From Acidobacteriota bacterium (lineage in GTDB: Bacteria; Acidobacteriota; Terriglobia; UBA7540): DNA of 55,459 nt. Of this stretch, positions 24,682-32,013 are shown in pieces. The position numbers and the translations under genes were made by a program. The notes under the pieces are model-generated. The model saw only the letters and a list, made by a program, of their open reading frames with translations, did not search any database and was not told where the DNA came from. The stretch is from the NCBI GenBank assembly GCA_902812415.1, contig CADDZJ010000017.1, positions 1 through 55,459 on the forward strand, in the 5' to 3' direction. Positions within the stretch are counted from its first letter, which is position 1. Each line of letters starts with the position of its first letter.

Positions 24682-24831
24682 GGTGTATTCCTCTTGCGAC
24701 ATGGGGCTTACACATTCTCACTCCAGGGAAGAAGGGGCTGAGATTTAGATAAGCGCAGTGTTTTGCTTCACCGAGACTGGCGGTGAGTGCCCATCCGGAA
24801 GCCCAACAATGGAAATAATTTCAAATTCCAC

Positions 24832-24848
24832 ATATTAAATTTTAATAT
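24832..24848. promoter_or_regulatory. AT palindrome upstream of the sulfotransferase gene
   Basis: ATATTAAA-T-TTTAATAT is a perfect 8-bp dyad with a 1-nt centre about 150 bp upstream of the sulfotransferase start, in an AT-rich island. It could be a regulator or nucleoid-protein site or simply promoter DNA. Confidence 0.4.
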
Positions 24849-25049
24849 ATGAAATTTTAAGATGATTAATTAACATAACCTTAGGGTTCGTTCCGAAAAT
24901 TTTATGTGTGTGATCGATAGGACTTCACCCAGCCCCCTGCCTTATCTTAATTATAACGCCGTTGCTTTATGCGCCACATTCGGCCCTCAAGACAAAGCCA
25001 GAGATAGGCTTTACTTTCTCAAACGTTCTTTCGCCATGTTGCGCGAAAA

Positions 25050-25125
25050 TAGTGAGGTCATTCCCGCGAAGGCGAATCCATGAGCCGAAATACAGGATTC
25101 TTCGCTGTCGCTCAGAATGACGGGT
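25050..25125. repeat. REP-type intergenic repeat
   Basis: The stretch reads ATTCCCGCGAAGGCGAATCC, then an AT-containing centre, then GATTCTTCGCTGTCGCTCAG-AATGACGGG. The right half is a form of the GATTCTTCG...GAATGAC element seen degenerately near 10585-10616 and 13366-13405, and is like repeats common in environmental genomes. Confidence 0.5.
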
Positions 25126-25238
25126 AACCAAGCTCAACATGAAAGTAAAGCCCGGCATATTCCACGCATTCCCGTCACAATACTAGCCTATCTATTAAGG
25201 CTAGCACAATCAAGTCCCAAGCCATCTCCACGCGGGCG

Positions 25239-26057
25239 CTACTGCTTCCGGCTGTTTTTCACAGCCTCCAGGTGAGGCTTTAGCAACGAAATAACTTCCT
25301 CTTTAAGATTCGGGCCGCAGGCGATCAGCCCCGGAAGAAGCGCCGATTCATTGTTAAAAGCTGGCGGTGAAAGATCCAAGGCGCTCACAAACGCTCCGGC
25401 TGCCTCGACCAGGGCAACCCCTGCCGCAACATCCCATTCGTGCTTTGGAGTCAGAGTCCAGGTTGCATCAGCCAGCCCTGCCGCCACTCGCGCAAGCTTA
25501 TAAGCAACCGACCCCATCGGGCGGATCGTAAAGGAATCGCCCTGGAACCTCTCCCACTCCCCTCGCTTAACTTCGCTACGGCTGGCCAGAACCTCAGCGC
25601 CGGCGAGCGTCTTTCGCTGGCTGGGCAAGGCCCGGCTTCCATTGTAGGTAAATCCTGTCTCGATCGAGCCGAGGAACGTTTCGCGGGTCGCCGGATTCGT
25701 AATGCCTCCGGCCACTACCGAACCTTTCTCAATCAGGGCGATTGAGACACACCACTCCGGTATTCCGGCGACAAACTCGCGTGTCCCATCGAGCGGATCC
25801 ACAATCCAGACACGGTCCTTTTCCAGGCGCGAAAGGTCATCTGCGCTCTCCTCGGAAAACCATCCCTCGCCATCCCGAAGCAAAACCTCTTGCAGCTTAT
25901 GGTTCACGGCGCGGTCCGCCTCGGTCACCGGATCATCACCGACTTTATAATCGGCTCGCACGGCTCCCGGCACAAACGGCTGGAGCGCTACGACCGCAGC
26001 TTCAAGCGCTTCCTGAATGCGCGCGAGCGCTTCACTTAAATTTCCGTCATTCTTCAT
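25239..26057 (-). CDS. cysQ: CysQ-like 3'(2'),5'-bisphosphate nucleotidase (inositol monophosphatase family)
   Basis: A 272-residue Mg-dependent, Li-sensitive-type phosphatase. Metal-site motifs are FSEES (Glu69-Glu70), WIVDPLDGTREF (Asp87, Asp90) and HEWDVAAG (Asp209). The REFVAGIPEWCVSIAL continuation is closer to CysQ (PAP phosphatase) than to SuhB. It would convert 3'-phosphoadenosine 5'-phosphate, the sulfotransferase by-product, to AMP. Lying between the PAPS-making enzyme and the sulfotransferase on the same strand, it fits this use well. An inositol phosphatase activity cannot be excluded. Confidence 0.82.
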   Translation of the reverse strand: MKNDGNLSEALARIQEALEAAVVALQPFVPGAVRADYKVGDDPVTEADRAVNHKLQEVLLRDGEGWFSEESADDLSRLEKDRVWIVDPLDGTREFVAGIPEWCVSIALIEKGSVVAGGITNPATRETFLGSIETGFTYNGSRALPSQRKTLAGAEVLASRSEVKRGEWERFQGDSFTIRPMGSVAYKLARVAAGLADATWTLTPKHEWDVAAGVALVEAAGAFVSALDLSPPAFNNESALLPGLIACGPNLKEEVISLLKPHLEAVKNSRKQ

Positions 26058-26113
26058 CCTATAATCTCTCCGTAATCTCGATCAAAACCTGCGCGGGCCG
26101 CGATCAAGACGCG

Positions 26114-26887
26114 TTAAATTCCCAGCATTCTGATCCCCGTTAAAAGCAATAACGCGCAAAGGGTTCTTTTGAGCCATGGGCTCGGCAGGCGATTGCTGAT
26201 TCTCACGCCAATCAAGGACCCGGGCACAGAGCCTACCAGAAGCGCGGCAACGAGCCACGGGTCTACATTGCCGAAATTAAGCTGAAGCAGACCCGTGAAT
26301 CCCGTCAGAGCAATCGCATGGACGACGTCCGTGCCAACGAGCGCCACGACCGGGCGCTGGACGAACAAGAGCAGCAGGACGATCACGATGCTTCCCGATC
26401 CCACGGAACTCATTCCCACCAGAATACCGGCCAGCAGTCCGATTCCCACAAGCTTCGGAATGATCTGCCGCGGCGGCCGCCTTTGCAGGTTGAAAAAGCG
26501 CTCGATCCTTCCCTGGAACAACAGCAGAAAAGGAATGCACACCAAAAGCGCGCCAATGAAGCGAACCAGAAACGAATTGATTTCGCTTCCCCAGGCTGCC
26601 CGCAGCTCATTCAGGATCAGAACTCCAATCAAAGCTCCGGGCAAACTGCCGCATGCCAGATAGGCCGCCAGACGCTTGCTGACGTTCCCAGCCCGCCAAT
26701 GAAAGAACCCCGCGCCAATTTTGGTGAAGGCATTAAACGCCGCATCAGACCCCACCGCAATCAGGGGCGGCACTTTCAGCCCGAAGATCAGTATCGGAAG
26801 CAGGATCACTCCCCCTCCGACCCCGGTCAGCCCCACGAGGATTCCCACCACCAGCCCGATCAGAACGTGTACCCAAGTCAGGAACAT
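26114..26887 (-). CDS. TauE/SafE-family anion permease
   Basis: A membrane protein of 257 residues with about eight helices and two TauE/SafE half repeats (LVGLTGVGGGVILLPILI in the first; LVGMSSVGSGSIVIVLLLL in the second). Family members move sulfite, sulfonates, sulfoacetate or other organic anions. Here it is flanked by ATP sulfurylase/APS kinase and CysQ, so sulfate or sulfite supply or efflux is the reasonable guess. ATG 26887 is preferred to the adjacent upstream TTG; no strong ribosome binding site is visible. Confidence 0.85.
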   Translation of the reverse strand: MFLTWVHVLIGLVVGILVGLTGVGGGVILLPILIFGLKVPPLIAVGSDAAFNAFTKIGAGFFHWRAGNVSKRLAAYLACGSLPGALIGVLILNELRAAWGSEINSFLVRFIGALLVCIPFLLLFQGRIERFFNLQRRPPRQIIPKLVGIGLLAGILVGMSSVGSGSIVIVLLLLFVQRPVVALVGTDVVHAIALTGFTGLLQLNFGNVDPWLVAALLVGSVPGSLIGVRISNRLPSPWLKRTLCALLLLTGIRMLGI

Positions 26888-27012
26888 CAAGTTTCAGGAG
26901 GCCAGGGAGCGCAGCCATTTTCCAGTCTGATAATCGAAGACAGCATCAGCCGGGCGGCGCCCGGTGAGGCCGCCCAAGCCCAAATCCCATCGTCAAATTA
27001 ACCCATCTCGGA

Positions 27013-28755
27013 TCAATCGCCCGGGCCGTTCTGGCTGTTTGCGCCGATGTAACCTTCGCGCTCAAGGTGCAGGAAGATTTCCTGCGCCGCTTCCTCAGGA
27101 GTCACTTCAGCCGTATCAATCACCACGGCTGCGTCATCCGGCGGCTCATAGGGGTCGCTGATGCCGGTAAACTGCGGAACCAGTCCTGCCCGCGCTTTGG
27201 CGTAAAGCCCTTTCCGATCCCGCGCTTCGCAGGTATCAAGCGGCGTTGAAAGGTAGACCAGGATAAAGCCGCCGTGCGGCTGGATCATAGCCCGCACTTC
27301 CTTGCGGATGGAATCGTAAGGCGCAATCGGAGCGCAAATAGCAATGCCTCCATTCTTGGTGATTTCCGAAGCGACAAAACCGATGCGGCGAATGTTGATG
27401 TCGCGGTGCTCCTTGGAAAAGCCAAGCTCCGAGGAAAGGTGCTTGCGGACAATATCGCCATCCAGCAACGTCACGGGCCGTCCGCCCATTTCCAGAAATT
27501 TCACTCGCAGAACGTTGGCAATGGTTGACTTTCCCGAGCCGGAGAGACCGGTGAAGAACACCGTAAAACCCTGGCGATGCCGCGGCAGGTAGGAGCGTTG
27601 CAACTCGCGCGCGACTTCGGGGAAGGTGAACCATGAGGGCAGTTCGCGGCCTTCGGCAAGCCGTCGTCGAAGCTCCGTGCCCGAGATATTGAGCACTCTT
27701 GCGCCGTTCGGAACTTCACCCTCAGGAACGTAAGTGTCCTGGTCTTCGAGATAAACCAGCATCTGGAATGGCACCATCGTCACCCCAATTTCATTCTGAA
27801 GCGATCGCAGAAGTTCCTGCGCTTCGTAGGGGCCGTAAAAAGGCTTGCCGTCCCTGTCTTTTCCGGGGCCTGCATGATCGCGTCCGACGATGAAATGCGT
27901 GCAGCCGTGATTTTTGCGAATCAGGGCGTGCCACACGGCCTCACGCGGCCCTCCCATGCGCATGGCCAGAGGCAGCAACGCCAGCCGGACGGTATCCTTA
28001 GGGTACTTGGGAAGAAGTGCCTGATAGCAACGAACGCGAACATAGTACTCCACGTCCCCCGGTTTGGTCATGCCTACCGACGGATGAATGAGTAAATTCG
28101 CCTCGACTCTTTTCCCGGCGCGCATTGTAAGTTCCTGATGAGCGCGGTGCATGGGATTTCGGGTTTGAAATGCGACCACCCGCCGCCATCCTAATCTTGT
28201 AAACTCCGCGCGAAGCTCGGCGGGAGTCAGCCGCAACGATCGGAAATCGTAATGCGCAGGAAGGCGGATACCCTCCAGCCTGCCTCCCACATACCAGGGA
28301 TTGGCCTGGCGCAGCAGGTAAGCCACTCCGGGATGATCCGTGCTGGTGGTTCGGAACACGGCCTCGGCTTCCGCCTCGCGATCAGGCTTCCAAACCTCTT
28401 CCACGTGGAGGGCGGCCAGCATCACGCCTTCCGGGTCCCGCAAGGCGACCATGCTTCCCTGACGCAGTTTCCTGGCGAATTCCTCGGTCACATCCAGCGT
28501 GATGGGCATTGGCCAGACGAGCCCGTTCTTCAGGCGCATATTGTGGCACGTGCCCTCGTAGTCCTCACGCGTCATAAACCCGCGCAGCGGAGAGAAACCG
28601 CCGCTCAGAAGCAATTCCACGTCGCAAAGCTGACGCGCTGTAAGATCCCAGGAAGGCCAATCCCGCGATTGGGCCTTAAGCTCGGCAGCGCGCTCTGAAC
28701 TGACTAAAAGATTCACTAACTCCCCGCCGTGAGGCGGAATCAGGTGTTGACTCAT
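27013..28755 (-). CDS. sat/cysC: Bifunctional sulfate adenylyltransferase/adenylylsulfate kinase
   Basis: A 580-residue fusion from ATG 28755; longer upstream frames encode unrelated low-quality sequence. The ATP sulfurylase part (1-390) has FQTRNPMHRAH (197-206) and GRDHAGPGKD (291-300). The APS kinase part (395-580) has the P-loop FFTGLSGSGKST (401-411), LLDGDIVRKHL, RDINIRRIGFVA and the lid region IAPYDSIRKEVR. It makes PAPS from sulfate and two ATP. No PAPS or sulfite reductase gene is in the window, so PAPS is more likely used for sulfation. It starts 127 bp after the last glycosyltransferase of the EPS series. Confidence 0.96.
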   Translation of the reverse strand: MSQHLIPPHGGELVNLLVSSERAAELKAQSRDWPSWDLTARQLCDVELLLSGGFSPLRGFMTREDYEGTCHNMRLKNGLVWPMPITLDVTEEFARKLRQGSMVALRDPEGVMLAALHVEEVWKPDREAEAEAVFRTTSTDHPGVAYLLRQANPWYVGGRLEGIRLPAHYDFRSLRLTPAELRAEFTRLGWRRVVAFQTRNPMHRAHQELTMRAGKRVEANLLIHPSVGMTKPGDVEYYVRVRCYQALLPKYPKDTVRLALLPLAMRMGGPREAVWHALIRKNHGCTHFIVGRDHAGPGKDRDGKPFYGPYEAQELLRSLQNEIGVTMVPFQMLVYLEDQDTYVPEGEVPNGARVLNISGTELRRRLAEGRELPSWFTFPEVARELQRSYLPRHRQGFTVFFTGLSGSGKSTIANVLRVKFLEMGGRPVTLLDGDIVRKHLSSELGFSKEHRDINIRRIGFVASEITKNGGIAICAPIAPYDSIRKEVRAMIQPHGGFILVYLSTPLDTCEARDRKGLYAKARAGLVPQFTGISDPYEPPDDAAVVIDTAEVTPEEAAQEIFLHLEREGYIGANSQNGPGD

Positions 28756-28882
28756 GCAAACGTAAAACCCCTTTCTATAAGGATTGCAGATGAAAAAATC
28801 TTTGGCCGCTCCCCTCGCGCAACAACATACAAATGTCGGCCGCTCTCCTAAAAGAAGTAAGCAGGTCGAAGAGCCGGGCGGC

Positions 28883-29929
28883 TCACCTTCGCAACAGCTC
28901 CTGATAGAGCGCCAGGACTGCGGCCATATTCTCCTCGCCCGAAGGAACCGCCGGAGGCGGATTACGACATTTTTTCTTGCGAAGGCACGCCTCAATCTCC
29001 GCATGCAGCGCCTCCAGGCTTGAGGGCGGAATCAGAGTGACTCCCTCCGGACGCATGCCGTTATCGGTTGCAATCACCGGAGTGCCCAGTTGTAAAGCCT
29101 CCCGAATGCTGATTGCATCGCCATCGTAGAGCGTGGTGCGGAGCAGCAGGGAAGCTCGTCGAATAGCCAGAAGTGTGGCGTCGTGTGGAACATCGCCACA
29201 AAGCAGAATATGCTCGCTTCCCGGCTGCTCGGAAACCATGCGGCGCAGTTCATATTCCAGGCTTCCCGAGCCGACAATCGCCAGGCCCGCCTGCGGAAAG
29301 TTTTCCCTCATCATGCCCAGCGCGCGAAACTGTTGCGGCAAATCGTATTCCGGCTCAAGCCCGCTGACGCTGAGAAGGACCGGATCGTGCGACCGGAAAA
29401 ACGCTTCCATCTCCGGCGGCAGAGCAGTTCCAGATGGAATCCGAACTGGCGCATAGGGAAGAATCAATCGCAACCGTTGCTCGGGAACCCCGCAGCGCTG
29501 ATAGAAATCGATAATTTCCTGATTGACGCCGATCAGCCGATCGAATCGGCGAAGCACAAACCCTCGAAATGTTCGAGGGTGCGCCCGGCGGCCCTGAGGA
29601 GAGGAAGGATAGCCTCCGGAATGAAAGGTAAATACCGTGGCTTTGCCTGGGGCCGAGCAGCATACCAGCCCGAGCGCCAGCAACCTCCGACTCAGATCTC
29701 CTCCCACATGGAGATGAGCAACATCATAGGGCAGCCGGAAAAGAAGCCGAACCACCTGCGCGGCAGATTGTGGATAGTAGACCTCATCGGAATCAGGCCG
29801 TCGATGCCGGGTAAGATTAATGACCTTATAAGGAACTCCTTGCTCCTTCAAATAGCGGCATAGCGCCAGGATATGGCTTTGGACGCCTCCGTGGGGAGGC
29901 GGATAAGCTCCCAATAACAGAATTCTCAT
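28883..29929 (-). CDS. GT4-family glycosyltransferase
   Basis: A 348-residue GT-B enzyme from ATG 29929, whose ATGA overlaps the stop of the preceding GT4 gene. It begins MRILLLGAYPPPHGGVQSHI, has the mid-protein donor-domain strand PVLLSVSGLEPEYDLPQQF, and ends with a retaining-GT4 E-X7-E-like motif in which the first Glu is Asp (DGDAISIRE) followed by ALQLGTPVIATDNG. It adds a sugar to the lipid-linked EPS repeat unit in the cytosol; the donor is unknown. Confidence 0.88.
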   Translation of the reverse strand: MRILLLGAYPPPHGGVQSHILALCRYLKEQGVPYKVINLTRHRRPDSDEVYYPQSAAQVVRLLFRLPYDVAHLHVGGDLSRRLLALGLVCCSAPGKATVFTFHSGGYPSSPQGRRAHPRTFRGFVLRRFDRLIGVNQEIIDFYQRCGVPEQRLRLILPYAPVRIPSGTALPPEMEAFFRSHDPVLLSVSGLEPEYDLPQQFRALGMMRENFPQAGLAIVGSGSLEYELRRMVSEQPGSEHILLCGDVPHDATLLAIRRASLLLRTTLYDGDAISIREALQLGTPVIATDNGMRPEGVTLIPPSSLEALHAEIEACLRKKKCRNPPPAVPSGEENMAAVLALYQELLRR

Positions 29930-31083
29930 GGTGGTACAGAGACGGCATGCCGCGCGCTCTGCCGCCATCCCTTCTCCGCCAGCAAATCCCGATAAAGTTG
30001 TTCGTACTGACGCCGAACCGAATCCAGCGAGAAGTGAGCTCGGGCAATCTCACGCGCTCTCCGGCCCCATTGCTTCCGCAGGTCAGGATCGACGAGAAGC
30101 CGCTCCAGGGCGTCGGCCAGACTGATTTCATCATTGGGCGGAATCAGAAAGCCTGTCTCCTTTTCGCGCACCAGATCGCAATTTCCTCCCACCCGCGTTG
30201 CCACAACCGGAAGTCCGGCAGCCATCGATTCCAGAATGGAATTTGAGAGGCTCTCTGAAAAAGAGGGCATCACCGAAATATCCAAAGAGGCCAGCACAGC
30301 CGCGATATCGCGCCGGTCGCCAAGAAAACGCGTCTGACGCTCCAGACCCAGGTTCTTCGCCATCTTTTCGAGCTCCGGACGAAGGGGCCCGTCACCCACC
30401 AGTACGAACTCCAGGTTTGGAAATTTCGGCGCCAGCCGCGCCGCCGCATGGAGAAATCCGGGATAGTTTTTGACGGGATTATTCATGCGGGCGATCATGC
30501 CCACGCGCAATACGTTCGGGCTTCGAGGCAAAGCAGGCGCAGTCTCCGCAAAAGCCTCAGCGGGAAGCCCGTTCGGGATGATGGCTATTTTGCGCTTCGG
30601 CAGACCGTGTTGCAGAAGAAAATCTGCGGCCGCCCGCGAATTCGCAACCACGCGATCGCAGAACCGAAAGGCAACGTTCTGCGCCTTGAAGCGCATGGGC
30701 GTCAGCAGGTCGCCGAGTTGCCGATGACTTCCAATCACGACCGGAATGCCAGCCCAACGCGCTGCGGGGATCAGCATGAGGTTTGTATAAAAATCGAAAG
30801 CCTGGGCAATCGCAATTCCACGAGCCCGAAGATGGCCTGCCAATTCTCTTCGCGAACGCCAGGACTGAAGGCCGTACAAGCTGCCCCCGACGGGAAATTC
30901 CTCGATGTTCTCGATGCCGTCCTGAAACGCGCCGATTCGCCCTAAGCATCCAACCTCCACCCGGAAGGCTTGCCGGTCCAAAGCCCCGGCCAAAATCGCA
31001 AATTGACGCTCGCTGCCCCCGGTCTCAAAGGTGTTGGTCATCAGAAAGACCGCAGGGCATTGGGAATGATGCTCGTTCTCCAT
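29926..31083 (-). CDS. GT4-family glycosyltransferase, EPS/exosortase locus type
   Basis: A 385-residue GT-B enzyme: MTNTFETGGSERQFAILAGAL is the N-terminal glycine-rich loop usual in sugar transferases of PEP-CTERM EPS loci. RVGMIARMNNPVKNYPGFLHAA starts the donor domain, and ESLSNSILESMAAGLPVVATRVGGN holds the complete E-X7-E site. It abuts the methyltransferase gene with no gap and overlaps the next GT4 by 4 bp, so the three are one operon. Confidence 0.9.
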   Translation of the reverse strand: MENEHHSQCPAVFLMTNTFETGGSERQFAILAGALDRQAFRVEVGCLGRIGAFQDGIENIEEFPVGGSLYGLQSWRSRRELAGHLRARGIAIAQAFDFYTNLMLIPAARWAGIPVVIGSHRQLGDLLTPMRFKAQNVAFRFCDRVVANSRAAADFLLQHGLPKRKIAIIPNGLPAEAFAETAPALPRSPNVLRVGMIARMNNPVKNYPGFLHAAARLAPKFPNLEFVLVGDGPLRPELEKMAKNLGLERQTRFLGDRRDIAAVLASLDISVMPSFSESLSNSILESMAAGLPVVATRVGGNCDLVREKETGFLIPPNDEISLADALERLLVDPDLRKQWGRRAREIARAHFSLDSVRRQYEQLYRDLLAEKGWRQSARHAVSVPP

Positions 31084-31935
31084 TTAGCTTTGTCTGCGAA
31101 AGAGGAATTCGTTCGTGCCCAGCGTATTCGTCACGCGGAGATTGACCATCTCCATGCCGAGATCGCGGGTGCAAAAGCGAAAGATCTCATCGGCAGAAGC
31201 GAATTCGTAAGGATAACCGCCCAGCCAGTCGCGGACGTCGGTCCAATAACTCATTCCGCGGCCCTGAGAGTATTTCGTGAACAGCGAGACAGGATTCTCG
31301 AATGAAGCAAGTTTCCGCAAAAGCCCGTTGCGCACAAAATGGGTGACTTCGAGCAGGAGCTTTCCGGGCCGTGACGAACGATTGTAAAGCTTCTTCACCT
31401 TGAGCCAGAATTCAGAGCCTTTGCGTCCATAGACTTTATTGTAAATCGAAAGATAGAAGAGACCGTTTGCTTCCACCAGGCCGGCTGCGTTGCGGATGGC
31501 CTTCCACATGTATCCCGTGTGATGCAACGATCCCCAGGCATAAACAATGTCGGCTCTTCCGAGTCCTGCAATCCACGAGTCGTCCAGAATCGATCCGTGC
31601 AGCACCTGCCAATGTTCCGGATTGCCGACCCGTCGTCGCAGTTCCTCGCAGGAGCGAACCGAGAACGGGTCGACATCCAGGCTGACGATCTTTTTAGCTC
31701 CCAGGCGGAAAGCCCCCAGCGAGAAAAGCCCGCTTCCGCAGCCGACATCCAGAAAACTCCGTCCGCGCAGGTCCGATAGCTCCAGAAATTCGGTCAACGA
31801 GTTGATCGCAATCCGCTCACGCTCAGGGTTCAAGGCCCGCTCAACGAACCGTTGCCAGTTCTTTCCGAAGGAAAAGGTGACTTTTTCCCGAGGCCCCTGA
31901 GTTGTTTCCGTTCGATCGAGTGTGGTTTCTGCCAT
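31084..31935 (-). CDS. Class I SAM-dependent methyltransferase
   Basis: A 283-residue methyltransferase: motif I SFLDVGCGSGLFSLGAF (about residues 60-76), IVSLDVDPFSVRSC for the acidic ribose contact, and IVYAWGSLHHTGYMW as motif IV. The N-terminal FSFGKNWQRFVERAL and an extended C-terminal lid suggest a small-molecule or sugar substrate. In this setting it probably O-methylates an EPS sugar or lipid-linked intermediate. Confidence 0.85.
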   Translation of the reverse strand: MAETTLDRTETTQGPREKVTFSFGKNWQRFVERALNPERERIAINSLTEFLELSDLRGRSFLDVGCGSGLFSLGAFRLGAKKIVSLDVDPFSVRSCEELRRRVGNPEHWQVLHGSILDDSWIAGLGRADIVYAWGSLHHTGYMWKAIRNAAGLVEANGLFYLSIYNKVYGRKGSEFWLKVKKLYNRSSRPGKLLLEVTHFVRNGLLRKLASFENPVSLFTKYSQGRGMSYWTDVRDWLGGYPYEFASADEIFRFCTRDLGMEMVNLRVTNTLGTNEFLFRRQS

Positions 31936-32013
31936 AACAAAAATGATGGATCAGGTTTCTGAAAAAATTCTTGGAATCCCCTGGCAAGCCAGGCGCTTGC
32001 GCCGCCCTTAACC

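Larger units (their letters stand above)
24682..25238. other. AT-rich intergenic region upstream of the sulfotransferase
   Basis: This 557-bp gap breaks the otherwise tight minus-strand EPS/sulfation gene series and probably contains a separate promoter for sulfotransferase-hisC. Its composition between 24805 and 24900 is much more AT-rich than the surroundings. It contains the dyad at 24832-24848 and a REP-type repeat at about 25050-25125. No gene is supported. Confidence 0.5.

Noticed and set aside
24967-25158. 63-codon minus-strand frame
   Set aside because: It translates the REP-type repeat (RHSERQRRI-like text), a known source of false genes.
28756-29004. 83-codon N-terminal extension of the ATP sulfurylase/APS kinase
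   Set aside because: The extension is Arg/Cys-rich and unlike the family. ATG 28755 gives the normal N-terminus, and the extension would overlap the upstream glycosyltransferase gene.
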